Assembly: GCF_029531655.1 (NCBI RefSeq)
Contig: NZ_JANRMI010000001.1
Coordinates: 930,001-994,000, forward strand
DNA: 64,000 nucleotides
Direction of reading: 5' to 3'
Source of the DNA: Bdellovibrio svalbardensis
GTDB lineage: Bacteria > Bdellovibrionota > Bdellovibrionia > Bdellovibrionales > Bdellovibrionaceae
A model generated the notes under the pieces. The model searched no databases. It was not told the DNA's origin and was given only the letters and a program-made list of their open reading frames with translations. This document shows positions 1 to 8,779 of this stretch, one piece after another. The first letter of the stretch is position 1, and the number at the start of each line of letters is the position of its first letter. A program made the translations under genes and the position numbers.

Positions 1-2
1 AT

Positions 3-1115
3 ACTTTGTCTACGGATGAGGGCGGTGAAGACTCGGATGCGACTCCGGTCATCGAGCCCAAACGTGTGAACTTCATGACCGTGCATGCCTCCAAAGGTTT
101 GCAATTTGAGCATGTGATTTTGCCAGGTATGGGGAAAGATCCCCGAGCCAGCTTTGCGCCGATGATCAGCTTCCACGAAAAAACGGGGCAATGGACTTTG
201 AAAGTCCGCGATGAAGGGTCACAGGCGATGGCGGGCAGTGTGCTGGCCGATCAAATTGTTGATGAACTTCGTCAGCGCGAGGCTGAAGAATTCAACCGGG
301 TTCTTTATGTGGCTTTGACCCGCGCTAAAAGTGGTGTGACTTTGCTTTGGGATCATAAAGTCGGCAAAAAATCCTGGGCGGCTCAATGTCCACTCAATTT
401 GGAGGAAGGTCTGCACGAAGAGCAGGATTTCTCATATGTGGTCCGTCGTGAGAATCCTCAGCCAAGAAAAATGGCCGAGGAAGATTTGCAAAGAAAAGAA
501 CTGCGCAGCCCATGGCAGGCGTCGCAATCTGAAGAGCGGAAGAAATATATTTCCGTGACCGAGCTTGTGACTCCGGAAGGAGTGACGGGGGCGGAGTTCA
601 CGGCACGTGTTTCACAGTTGGCTCCAGGCTTGGCGAGAGCACAGCAGGGAACCAATGCGCATAGACTTTTTGAAGCCCTGAAGTACACCTCTTATAGTGA
701 TCTTACCAAGTTTGCGGATGAAGACTTGAAGAAACCGCTGGAATTTCTAGCGACGACCAAAGAATTGCCGATGCTTGAGATTATTGAAAAGGGTCACGTG
801 GAGTGGGGCTTTGCATTGTCATATCAGAACTCTTTGATGCAGGGGCAAATAGACCTTTGGGGTATTGTCGATGACACGCTTTGGATGGTCGATTACAAAA
901 CCGGCTCGCAGCGCTATTCAGACACCGCCTTCAAGCAGCTTGAGGCTTATACCTGGGCGGTTCACCGCATGAAGTATCTTGAGAACGTGAAGTCGGTGAA
1001 GCTGGCCGTGGTTTACCCAATGGATGAAGTGGTCAAGGTTCAGGAAATCAAAAGCCTGGCAGACCTCGATAAGCGACTGGAATCCCAAATTCAACACTAT
1101 CTAGCGAAGAAGTAG
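3..1115 (+). CDS. AddA-like UvrD/RecB-family helicase-nuclease, C-terminal part
   Basis: The reading frame runs in from beyond the window edge, so only the last ~370 residues are seen. The visible part starts in the SF1 helicase core: the motif TVHASKGLQFEHVILPG (about residues 25-41, counting from the first in-window TTG at position 6) and the final helicase motif RVLYVALTRAK (98-108). A PD-(D/E)XK nuclease of the RecB/Cas4 type follows, with H219 in GTNAHRLFE, D283 in GQIDLWG, D296 and K298 in VDYKTG, and the downstream Q/Y motif KQLEAYTW (310-317). A helicase fused to a C-terminal RecB-type nuclease is the architecture of AddA and related double-strand-break-repair nucleases, acting on DNA ends with an AddB partner; the partner should lie upstream, outside the window. 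Family assignment is firm; the AddA name is an inference, because a stand-alone UvrD-nuclease cannot be excluded. Confidence 0.8.
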   Translation, partial: TLSTDEGGEDSDATPVIEPKRVNFMTVHASKGLQFEHVILPGMGKDPRASFAPMISFHEKTGQWTLKVRDEGSQAMAGSVLADQIVDELRQREAEEFNRVLYVALTRAKSGVTLLWDHKVGKKSWAAQCPLNLEEGLHEEQDFSYVVRRENPQPRKMAEEDLQRKELRSPWQASQSEERKKYISVTELVTPEGVTGAEFTARVSQLAPGLARAQQGTNAHRLFEALKYTSYSDLTKFADEDLKKPLEFLATTKELPMLEIIEKGHVEWGFALSYQNSLMQGQIDLWGIVDDTLWMVDYKTGSQRYSDTAFKQLEAYTWAVHRMKYLENVKSVKLAVVYPMDEVVKVQEIKSLADLDKRLESQIQHYLAKK

Positions 1116-1136
1116 AAACTGATCCACCGGGTGAGA

Positions 1137-1166
1137 GAATCCGGCCCACACCCGCTATGGGTGTAG
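1137..1166 (+). repeat. 30-bp direct repeat with palindromic core (copy 1)
   Basis: These 30 bases match 3404-3433 at 28 positions in the same orientation. The core is a hairpin, ACACCC-GCTAT-GGGTGT, ending in GTAG. It lies just after the AddA-like gene. In the second copy the same bases encode the last residues and the stop codon of the HNH gene. The repeat may be a dispersed palindrome or the flank of an inserted cassette. Confidence 0.75.
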
Positions 1167-1186
1167 TGATCACGAGTCCAAAAACA

Positions 1187-1216
1187 AAACCCGCTGGTTG
1201 TGAAGTCAGCGGGTTT
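1187..1216 (-). terminator. Rho-independent terminator for the 1250-1969 lipoprotein gene
   Basis: A 10-bp perfect stem (AAACCCGCTG / CAGCGGGTTT) with a 10-base loop. Read on the minus strand it is followed by a T-rich run (complement of 1181-1189), as expected for a terminator of the minus-strand gene ending at 1250. It may also stop the converging AddA-like transcript, although no T-run follows on the plus strand. Confidence 0.7.
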
Positions 1217-1249
1217 GCTAAATGCATAGTTCGAGTGACTAAGGTTTTT

Positions 1250-1969
1250 CTACCAGACTAACTGACCTTGAATTTGAGTCATCGAACTGTTGCTTAAGCA
1301 CCAGCTGGCCATGTTGTTCGCGTAGGAGCCATAACTAACCCCAAACTTTGCGATGTAGGCTTGGTCTATAAACTGAGGCAACGAACTACCTTTGGCGAAA
1401 AAATTTGTTTGAAGACCTTCATTAGCTAGTTGCTGGTTGCGGCTATACGCCCTGGCCTCTGTGCAAAAAAGGGTTCCAAGAACATAAGATACAACTCGTT
1501 GGTCAAAATTATTAACACCCTGTGTTTTGTAGGTACTAACGAAGTTTTGTGATGCTGTACTTACATAAGGATATGATCGAAGATAGAAGTCGACCTCCAG
1601 ATCATCTTTTATATGTACAAGTTCGTGTGCGATTACATGCGCCTGCTCTTGGGACGCCAAGCCGTTGCTAACATAAATAGTGATGGCGCTGCCGCTGATC
1701 TTATAGCCGCCACCATTGTGACCATTAACAGATTGAATATCGCTACTGCTCATAGAGAGATAACTAATGGTGTAGCCTTGATTTCGTAAGGTGGTCAAAT
1801 CACCTAAAGACTGATTGCCTGTAGATGTTTTAGACAGCAGACCTTCTGCGCTGGAGCTATCGAGCACCATCAGGTCTCCGTTCGCCTTTTCAAATTGCGG
1901 AACGCAGCCAGTTGTTAATAGGCCTAAAAGCATCAAGGGCATAAAACTTTTTTTAAATAAATTTCCCAT
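1250..1969 (-). CDS. Putative lipoprotein with HExxH zinc motif
   Basis: A 239-residue protein if translated from the ATG at 1969, chosen because it puts a basic N-terminus, a hydrophobic stretch and a lipobox (LLTTGC, Cys22) at the start; the frame stays open 22 codons further to a GTG. The mature part is Ser/Thr/Asn-rich and has the segment AHVIAHELVHIKDD, a classical HExxH zinc-protease signature (H115, E116, H119). No third ligand or family assignment is obvious, so peptidase activity is only suggested. It is probably anchored in the outer or inner membrane facing the periplasm. The gene lies between two 30-bp direct repeats together with an HNH endonuclease gene, which makes it a candidate cargo gene. 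No strong Shine-Dalgarno sequence is visible at the chosen start. Confidence 0.6.
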   Translation of the reverse strand: MGNLFKKSFMPLMLLGLLTTGCVPQFEKANGDLMVLDSSSAEGLLSKTSTGNQSLGDLTTLRNQGYTISYLSMSSSDIQSVNGHNGGGYKISGSAITIYVSNGLASQEQAHVIAHELVHIKDDLEVDFYLRSYPYVSTASQNFVSTYKTQGVNNFDQRVVSYVLGTLFCTEARAYSRNQQLANEGLQTNFFAKGSSLPQFIDQAYIAKFGVSYGSYANNMASWCLSNSSMTQIQGQLVW

Positions 1970-2476
1970 AAATTTAGTATCAGCAATGCACATGCCATGT
2001 CTCATTTTGAGATTTTCTAATGCCGGTACGATCACTATTCAAATACTTCTGAGTCCCCAGCGGCGCAAAAATGCGCAGAATAACCGATTGTCCACTTTTG
2101 TCCCTGTGTGGAAGGGCATATACGTAAAATGGAATGGACTTATTTTTGGTGTCACATCTGCCTTCTTTCTCTGTTAGATAATTTAGAAAATCGGTGCGCC
2201 AGTAAAAGTTAATGAAAGTTTTAATAACTATCTTTTTCTTGTTGACGAGCATTCACGCTCACAAGCAGACGATCCCTGCTATTGAAATTCTGCTTGGCGC
2301 GCCAGCTATTCTTTTGCTCAAATTGTTGAATGGCGCCCAACTCTGGGCGATTCATCAGGCAACATTCTTAATTTGCAGAAGTCAGATGGCTTTGGGAAAA
2401 CCACCGAAAAAGCCTTTTTTAAAACCCGTGTTATACCTTCGGACTGAAAAATCCACATCCGTAGAGGAGGTAACTC
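1970..2476. other. About 500-bp gap; no intact gene recognised
   Basis: The stretch between the divergent lipoprotein and HNH genes is AT-rich at its left end and must hold promoters for both. Open frames on the minus strand (to 2252) have no recognisable domain and no ribosome-binding site. The plus strand carries the remains of a small gene (see 2212-2447). Nothing else is supported. Confidence 0.5.
2212..2447 (+). pseudogene. Possible frameshifted remnant of a small secreted protein gene
   Basis: ATG at 2212 opens a signal-peptide-like start (MKVLITIFFLLTSIHAHK). The continuing frame turns into implausible protein and runs into the start of the HNH gene. From 2286 another frame gives 53 natural-looking residues, including GDSSGNILNLQKSDGFGKTT, and ends at TGA 2445-2447. 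One frameshift near 2281-2286 would join signal peptide and mature part into a ~75-residue secreted protein. No clear ribosome-binding site precedes the ATG. This is an interpretation of reading-frame texture, not a family match. Confidence 0.3.
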
Positions 2477-3433
2477 GTGAATATTAAATTTCTATCAAAC
2501 ACCGAACTCATGACAAGATTTGGGAAGTTGGTTCAGACCGAAAGAAAGATCACGCATTTGGTGCTGGAATGTATTGCAGAAATTGATGCGCGAAAAATCT
2601 ATCTCGAGAGGGCTTATCCCAGTCTTTTTGAATTCCTGGTAAAAGAGTTCGGTTATAGTCCATCTTCAGCTGTTCGCAGAATTGAATCTGCCAGGCTGAT
2701 GCGCGAGCTGCCGCAGATTTCCGAGAAAATCGAGGCTGGAGCCTTAAATCTTTCACAGCTTTCAAAAGTTCAACAGGCAATTCGTACTGTTCAGAAAATT
2801 GAAGATCGTAGGATGGATGTTGATGAGAAGTGCGATCTTTTGAGAAAGATTGAGTACACCACTCAAGATCAAACGGAACTGATTCTGGCGCAAGAGCTGT
2901 CACTGTCAGGAGGGGCGGACGATCGCAAGAGAACTCATCGAGATGAATCCGTCACTTTGACCATCACGTTCACCAAAGAGCAAATGACTATTTTAGAGCA
3001 AGCCCAAGATATGATTGCGCACAACGTCCCTGAAAAGAAGTGGGCAAAAGTCTTTAGCTATCTTGCGCAGAAGGAAGTTGAGCGACGAGCTCAGGTTAAA
3101 AGGCAAAGCCAGGTTAAACGACCAAGCCGAGAAGAGGGGTTACGGACAAATGAAAATGATCAGAGTTCTCCAGCCACCGAGGTTAGACTCAACGAAAGAA
3201 AATCTATTCGTCCGAACCTTCGAAAGGAAATATTGGTTAAAGGAAAATGTTGTGAATATAAAGATCCACTGACTAAGAAAGTCTGCGGCAGTACACGTTT
3301 CGTTCAGATTGATCACATCAAGCCAGTTTGGGCGGGTGGAGACAACAGTCCTGATAATTTAAGAACGCTATGTCGACAACATAATAACTTTAAATATGCG
3401 AAAGAATCCGGCCTACACCCGCTACGGGTGTAG
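2477..3433 (+). CDS. HNH endonuclease family protein
   Basis: A 318-residue protein starting at GTG 2477, fixed by a strong AGAGGAGG seven bases upstream. The first ~150 residues are helical and charged, like the N-terminal region that precedes HNH domains in multi-copy bacterial proteins. The C-terminus carries the HNH motif: H280 in QIDHIKPVWAGG, N294 in DN, H302 in LCRQH, with several cysteines (C258, C259, C270, C299) that could bind a structural zinc. Such proteins are often selfish or mobile-element-linked nucleases; the target is unknown. The last eight codons lie inside a palindromic repeat also found at 1137-1166, and the TAG stop is the end of that palindrome, so the C-terminus may have been reset by repeat insertion. 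Confidence 0.85.
   Translation: MNIKFLSNTELMTRFGKLVQTERKITHLVLECIAEIDARKIYLERAYPSLFEFLVKEFGYSPSSAVRRIESARLMRELPQISEKIEAGALNLSQLSKVQQAIRTVQKIEDRRMDVDEKCDLLRKIEYTTQDQTELILAQELSLSGGADDRKRTHRDESVTLTITFTKEQMTILEQAQDMIAHNVPEKKWAKVFSYLAQKEVERRAQVKRQSQVKRPSREEGLRTNENDQSSPATEVRLNERKSIRPNLRKEILVKGKCCEYKDPLTKKVCGSTRFVQIDHIKPVWAGGDNSPDNLRTLCRQHNNFKYAKESGLHPLRV
3404..3433 (+). repeat. 30-bp direct repeat with palindromic core (copy 2)
   Basis: Near-identical to 1137-1166 (28 of 30). The core is a perfect 8-bp stem, CTACACCC / GGGTGTAG, with loop GCTAC at 3421-3425. It encodes the end of the HNH protein (SGLHPLRV) and its stop. Confidence 0.75.
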
Positions 3434-3469
3434 AGCAGCAGAGTACTAAACAGTGGCATCGGAAATAAA

Positions 3470-3497
3470 AAAAAGGGTGGATTGCTCCACCCTTTTT
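3470..3497. terminator. Bidirectional Rho-independent terminator
   Basis: A 12-bp perfect stem (AAAAAGGGTGGA / TCCACCCTTTTT) with a four-base loop sits between the converging HNH gene and the metalloprotease gene. T-runs follow the GC part of the stem in both directions, so it can end transcription from both sides. Confidence 0.85.
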
Positions 3498-3509
3498 GGG
3501 GTTCTTTAA

Positions 3510-3538
3510 TTTACTCCGACGAAGTCGGTTTTAGTAAA
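3510..3538. repeat. CTCCGAC-type dispersed palindrome
   Basis: ACTCCGAC-GAA-GTCGG at 3513-3528, with a degenerate right arm and outer pairing TTTACT / AGTAAA. It overlaps the last codons and TAA stop of the minus-strand metalloprotease gene. The same core recurs near 28.57 kb and 47.3 kb. Confidence 0.6.
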
Positions 3539-6500
3539 CATACTCAGGGTTCAACATGCTTGTGAAGCGAGCGAGATCTTCGATCGTGTACATCAAGTTT
3601 TGCTGAGCCGTTGTCAAAGGAGTTGCTTCCATCATCAAGCCCATGATCACATCACCAGAAATCGTGCCTTTGCCTTTCAAAGTGATTGAGATGTTTGCAG
3701 TCGCCTCTGTCAAAACTTCCTGGCCAAGACCTAGCAAATCAAGCTGTGCCATTGCTGCGTTAGTGGCTTTAACCGCAGAAACTTGTTGCAAGATTTGGTC
3801 AAGTTGATCAAGTGGAACCTGCTCAAGAAGCGGTTTCAGCTGAGTGAAGTAAGTCATTGATTTAGTCATCATGCCTCTCAACATTTTAACCTGAACATCG
3901 AGTGCCAAGTTAGGATTAGCAGCGATTTGTTGTTTGCTGACCAATACTTCATTCGCATTCAATTTTTCCAGAGACTTCACAAGGTCCTGAGCCACTTTTT
4001 CACCATCAGCCTGGAGTTTCTTCAACTCTTCACTTGTTGCGATGATCTCAGCCATTGCTTTACCTTTAAGTTTTGGGTCAGCCTTGATAGCTGCCGCAAC
4101 TTTTCCGTTCAAAGTCATGTCAGCGTTCAAGACATTGATGATGCCTTGAGAAAGATCCGCTTTATTCTCAAGCAAAAGACCTTTTCTTGCTGCGCGATCC
4201 ACAAGAACATTGGCGCCTGTCGCATTGTCAGCTGCGAAGAACTTAACACCCGCTGCTGATTTAGAACTTTGACCATAACGAGCCACTGCTGCGCGGTCTT
4301 TGATTGTTCTTCCACCTTTTAGAGTTCCCACTTTAAAGAACTCAGCAAAAGTGTCCAAGCCTACAGAACGGTATTGATTCGTGTCTGCCAAGCTGCCCAA
4401 AGTCGCTGCATCAAGCAAGTTTCTGTTCACTTCAACCGGCATATCCACCGTTTGAAGGTTGTGGTTTTGATCCACGAAACCCGCTTTCAATTCACCAGTC
4501 ATGATCTCAAGCAAAGTGATCATGTTAGTTGATTGAGAAGCGTCTTGAACACCCAAGAAGTACTGTTCAAACTCGTTGTAACCAATCCAGCCAGTTTGTG
4601 AGTCGTCAGTCAAAGCTGCTGGGTTTGCAGTCAACAAGAACTGAAGAGCAAATTGTTTGTCATAACCGATACCCAAAGTATCCAAACGATTTCCAGTCGA
4701 AGCAACAGAAGCATCGTAAACGCGGCGAGCTTCCAAGATCTTAATGTCGTTCTTCTCGTCGAATTTCGCTTTTCCTGCTGCATCGACCGCTTGAGAACCG
4801 TCTTCATTAAGAACAGGAGTTCTCAAAACATATGGAACCGGGATCAAACGAGCTTGAATTTCTTCTTTCGTTTTACCGAAACCATAGTCCGTATTCGGGA
4901 TACGTAGAACTTCGTGGAAGAAGTCGTAACCAAGGTATGCGGCTTCACGGAAGTCTGCCAATTCAGCTTGGTTCAAAGCCGAGCGGTAGATAACCATTTG
5001 GAAGTAGTCGTCTAGGAAGCCGCGCACTGTGCGGAATCTTTCGATAGAGCGACGGATAACCGCTACTTTGTTTGACCAACCGAAGTTGATACGATCGCCT
5101 GCATGGTAGCTTGTTGCATAAGATCTGTTATAGTTTTGGATCTCATTTTTAACGATTTCAGTTGCAGAAGCACCTTGGTCGTACAATGTACAAGCTGGTT
5201 CTACGCCCACCAATTCATCATGACATTGGCTGTAATGCTTCAACAAACCTGACTTATCAATGTTCTGTTTTTGCATTTCAGACCAGTTGCTGTAGCCCAA
5301 GAATTTCTTAACATCGTCAAGTTTCATGAACTTACCATCAATCACTGAGACTGATTCTTTAGCCTGGTTCGTGATCATACCGCCAGTTTTAGCCGCGATT
5401 TCTTTTGCTTTGTCACTCACTTCAAGCAAGCCAGTGTAGATCGCTCTCAAAGCGTGAACATCGTATGTACCAGGACCTACGTATTCCATTTCCGGAGCCG
5501 CGATGTAGTCCATGATTGAAGTGTAGTTACGAGCCGTTTTTTCACCAGCAAAGTTGAAGTTTTCTTTATCGAAAGAACCTTTGAAGTTGTGGCGAAGACC
5601 GATCGCATGACCTACTTCATGAAGCAAAGTTGCTTTGATTTCTTTTTTGAACAAAGTATTGAAGTCAGCTTCCAAGAACTTATCGTTGTACTCGTTACGA
5701 GAGTACAAGAAACAGCCACCGCGTTTTTTCGCAGCATTCTCGAATTTTGCCGTCATTTCCTTCATTTGTGCTTGCTTCGTCAAAACCGCTTTGATTTCAG
5801 GAGACAAGCCTTTTTCCGTGCGCACAAGTTCGCGAGCAATGATTGCTTCAAGCATCATTGGGTCATTCTTGAAGTCGCCAGCCAAGGCTGTTTCCAACAC
5901 ACGGCGAGTGAAGTCTTTATTTGAAGCAACTTGAGCCTCAGAAACCTGAGTTCTGCCTTTAACCGCCTTACCTTTAGTTTTCCCAGCTTTTGCTGCAGAA
6001 ACCAATGAAGTAATCTTAGAAGTCATTTTTTGGTTCACAACCGGACGAGCCGAAAGAACCAGTTTCTTCAAGTAAGCACCGAAATTCTTCGTCAATGAAG
6101 TCGCAGAATCTGCAGCTGCATTGCCAGTGCTTACACCAGCTCCTGCCGCTTGTCCCTTAGCTGCCGCTGCTTCTTCAGCCTGTTGTTTTTGGAATTCCGC
6201 CAAAGCTTGTGTTTTTGCTTCTTCCAAAAGTTTTTCGTACTCACGGGACTCTTTATAGTTTTCCATCATGCCGCGAACTTCGGTCTCTGAGTTGCCAGAG
6301 TACACGATCACGTTGTTGGCCATGATAGTTCCAGAGTATGGATTCGGAGCGAACTGCGCCACACCCAGAAGACCGTTTTCAGCTGGCATATCCATGAACC
6401 ACAAGTAGTTGCGGTCCAAGTCACCCAAGTGGCCGCGAGTGGCGTCATCTTCTGTGTTCAACACGATGAAGTCACCAGAGCGGTCCATGTCAGTACCTTT

Positions 6501-8570
6501 GAAAGCTTTGTGGAATGCTTCATTCCATTCGGCAACCACTTCTTTAGCAGCTTCCTCGATCAAAGCTCTTCTTTCTTTAGGAGCATTCGCAAGACCACCA
6601 ACCCAGTAGTTCAAAACTTTACCGTTACGGAAGTCATGAATGATCGGGCGGTTGATTTGGCTGCCTTCACGACCAGCACGAACACCAGGTGTCGTCACTG
6701 TGTCTGACATAGTGAAGATTGCAAAGTTCATTGAACTTTGTTGGCTCGTAGAGATGTTTGGTGCGAATTGCGTGTCATCTACTGCTGCGTTTGTTCTTTT
6801 CTTGAAAGAAAGACGCTCAACAACGTTGTAGTTAAGTTGCGCACCTTCAGCGGTTTGATTCGCACAGTCTGGTCTTACAGTGTAAGAACCTGCAAGAGAG
6901 AACTGCATGATGCCGTCGTTCGCCAATCTCATATCCATATCGGTTACGGATTGAGAAGTTTCTGCCTGCCAGCAAGCGCCAGCATCGAAGAATGCAAGTG
7001 GAGAGTTGGCTACCGGAATTGTATTTTTAGTCCAGTCGATCTCAAGGTATTCAGCATCTTCTTTTTTAGCCTCAATAAGCTTAGCTACTTGGACCGCTAC
7101 GCCATCAGCATCAACAGTTTCCAATTTGAAGTATTTTACCGGAACGCTAACCAATTCCTCTTTATCTTTAGGACCTTGGCCGATGTATTGGATCAAAGCT
7201 TTTTGATTGCGCACAACCAAGCGGTCTTTTTCAAGCTCGAACTTAACTACGGCCATGTCACCGCTGGTTCCAGTTTTGCCAACAACCATCATGTTCGAAG
7301 CGTCTTCAAAAGTTCTTCTGAAGTAGAACTCGCCATTGAGGTCAGAAACTTTGATAGTGTTCAAAGGATCGATGATACCTGTAGGGCGAGCGCGCTCTGC
7401 GCGAACTTCGCGAGAGATTTCCACCAAACCTTGAGCTTGAGCTTTCGTAACTTTTTGAAGCTCAAGAGTGTTGCTGGTGTTTTCTTTAGAGTCCGCTAGA
7501 TTCAAGCGGGCATTTTTGTAAGTCACTGGAACTTTCGCTACGAGGCGAAGAACACAATCCTTTTCTGTTGATACAGTGGCGTCACAGCGAAGGATTTCGC
7601 CATTTGCGCGACCAGTATTGATAAGTCTTTGCTCGTCAGCAGAAAGGGCAGACATTTTTGTCAATTCATAGACTTTCATGTCTTCGCTATCAAGTTTAGT
7701 CAAAACCTTTGCATCATCAGCTACGAACTTCATATTGAAGTTGTAACGAGCTTGCAAATCTGCCGCTGTAGAAACTTTGTTATCCAAAGATTCCATAGTG
7801 AAGATTTGATCCATTTCTCTTTTTTGCTCAACGCTGCCTACGTCTTTACGACCGTCAGAAGTTGTATTCAAACGGATGTGAGTCGCCTGGCTGAACTCCG
7901 TTTCACGAAGAGTCAAAGTAGACGTGCTTTCGCGAAGTTCATTCTTGGTTCTTTCAAGAACACCTTTAGCTTGGATGTCATATTTAAAGAGAGGAACAAG
8001 CACGTTAACCGCAGCGCGGTTCGTAATAGATAGAGAGCGAGCTTTTTGGGCCGCCGCCATTTTGGCAACGATTTCCTTCTTAGCGCTTGCAATAGTGGCT
8101 TTTTGAAGTTCGATAGACAATTGTACTTCGCCCGGAGAGACGGCGAGTTGTTTTTCCAATTTCGTCAGAGAGTTAAGGTTGTTCGTCAGTTTGTAGGCTG
8201 TCACATATTTAGAGTCGACGCCAAAAACGATTTTGAAGTCTTGGCTTTCTTGGCCCGAAACTTCAAGGTTGTTAAACATGAAGCGAAGACGCTGAGGGAT
8301 TGCGGAGTCCTCAGGGTCAATAGTTACAAGACCTTTTTCTTCAGAAGCTTTGTTGCCAATTGTATTGGCACCAAGGGTGCGAACACTGGCTTTGCTGCTG
8401 ACTTTGTATCCAGCGCTTTCTGAAATTGTACCGAAATCAGAAATTGCAAAAGTTTGCAAAGCTTCTGTATCAGTTAAAGCCGCATCCCGCGTTTTAGTAC
8501 AGCCTGACGCCAACAAAGCGAAAGACAGTAAAGCAGTAAAGGCTTTTGTGTATTGAGGTCTGTGAGCCAT
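3531..8570 (-). CDS. Giant zinc-dependent metalloprotease lipoprotein
   Basis: A 1679-residue protein from ATG 8570, preceded by GGAGAG; upstream in-frame codons lack a ribosome site and would bury the signal sequence. The N-terminus is a lipoprotein signal (FALLASGC, Cys24). Around residue 984 lies HEVGHAIGLRHNF, an extended HExxHxxGxxH metzincin-type zinc site (H984, E985, H988, H994), followed by an NYTSIMDY segment that may play the Met-turn role. This motif is typical of the large zinc-dependent metalloproteases carrying DUF5117/DUF4953-type regions in predatory and gliding bacteria. Long flanking regions contain beta-rich N-terminal and Ala/Lys/Gln-rich helical segments (about 800-900). 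The protein is probably displayed on the outer membrane or in the periplasm and degrades proteins, perhaps prey proteins (inference). It ends in a palindromic repeat and a terminator. Confidence 0.85.
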   Translation of the reverse strand: MAHRPQYTKAFTALLSFALLASGCTKTRDAALTDTEALQTFAISDFGTISESAGYKVSSKASVRTLGANTIGNKASEEKGLVTIDPEDSAIPQRLRFMFNNLEVSGQESQDFKIVFGVDSKYVTAYKLTNNLNSLTKLEKQLAVSPGEVQLSIELQKATIASAKKEIVAKMAAAQKARSLSITNRAAVNVLVPLFKYDIQAKGVLERTKNELRESTSTLTLRETEFSQATHIRLNTTSDGRKDVGSVEQKREMDQIFTMESLDNKVSTAADLQARYNFNMKFVADDAKVLTKLDSEDMKVYELTKMSALSADEQRLINTGRANGEILRCDATVSTEKDCVLRLVAKVPVTYKNARLNLADSKENTSNTLELQKVTKAQAQGLVEISREVRAERARPTGIIDPLNTIKVSDLNGEFYFRRTFEDASNMMVVGKTGTSGDMAVVKFELEKDRLVVRNQKALIQYIGQGPKDKEELVSVPVKYFKLETVDADGVAVQVAKLIEAKKEDAEYLEIDWTKNTIPVANSPLAFFDAGACWQAETSQSVTDMDMRLANDGIMQFSLAGSYTVRPDCANQTAEGAQLNYNVVERLSFKKRTNAAVDDTQFAPNISTSQQSSMNFAIFTMSDTVTTPGVRAGREGSQINRPIIHDFRNGKVLNYWVGGLANAPKERRALIEEAAKEVVAEWNEAFHKAFKGTDMDRSGDFIVLNTEDDATRGHLGDLDRNYLWFMDMPAENGLLGVAQFAPNPYSGTIMANNVIVYSGNSETEVRGMMENYKESREYEKLLEEAKTQALAEFQKQQAEEAAAAKGQAAGAGVSTGNAAADSATSLTKNFGAYLKKLVLSARPVVNQKMTSKITSLVSAAKAGKTKGKAVKGRTQVSEAQVASNKDFTRRVLETALAGDFKNDPMMLEAIIARELVRTEKGLSPEIKAVLTKQAQMKEMTAKFENAAKKRGGCFLYSRNEYNDKFLEADFNTLFKKEIKATLLHEVGHAIGLRHNFKGSFDKENFNFAGEKTARNYTSIMDYIAAPEMEYVGPGTYDVHALRAIYTGLLEVSDKAKEIAAKTGGMITNQAKESVSVIDGKFMKLDDVKKFLGYSNWSEMQKQNIDKSGLLKHYSQCHDELVGVEPACTLYDQGASATEIVKNEIQNYNRSYATSYHAGDRINFGWSNKVAVIRRSIERFRTVRGFLDDYFQMVIYRSALNQAELADFREAAYLGYDFFHEVLRIPNTDYGFGKTKEEIQARLIPVPYVLRTPVLNEDGSQAVDAAGKAKFDEKNDIKILEARRVYDASVASTGNRLDTLGIGYDKQFALQFLLTANPAALTDDSQTGWIGYNEFEQYFLGVQDASQSTNMITLLEIMTGELKAGFVDQNHNLQTVDMPVEVNRNLLDAATLGSLADTNQYRSVGLDTFAEFFKVGTLKGGRTIKDRAAVARYGQSSKSAAGVKFFAADNATGANVLVDRAARKGLLLENKADLSQGIINVLNADMTLNGKVAAAIKADPKLKGKAMAEIIATSEELKKLQADGEKVAQDLVKSLEKLNANEVLVSKQQIAANPNLALDVQVKMLRGMMTKSMTYFTQLKPLLEQVPLDQLDQILQQVSAVKATNAAMAQLDLLGLGQEVLTEATANISITLKGKGTISGDVIMGLMMEATPLTTAQQNLMYTIEDLARFTSMLNPEYVY

Positions 8571-8779
8571 TGTTCTCTCCATTCCATTAATGTCACCGCC
8601 GCATCCCCAATTCGAATACACCGAGGGCGCGGGCAGAGACTCTCTCTTAGGGATTACTAGTGCATTGAAAGTGCCATGAAGAAATTTCCCTAATGACTAT
8701 TAAATGGTTTTAACGGAATTTAACTGTCCAAAAACTTAACAGGGGACAATTCGCGGGCTTCTCATTTTTAGACTGAGTT

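Noticed and set aside
1980-2252. 90-codon minus-strand frame upstream of the lipoprotein gene
   Set aside because: Overlaps the start of the lipoprotein gene and lacks a ribosome site and any domain.
6738-7499. Long plus-strand frame inside the giant metalloprotease gene
   Set aside because: It is the complement of a long coding region; composition is not protein-like and there is no ribosome site.
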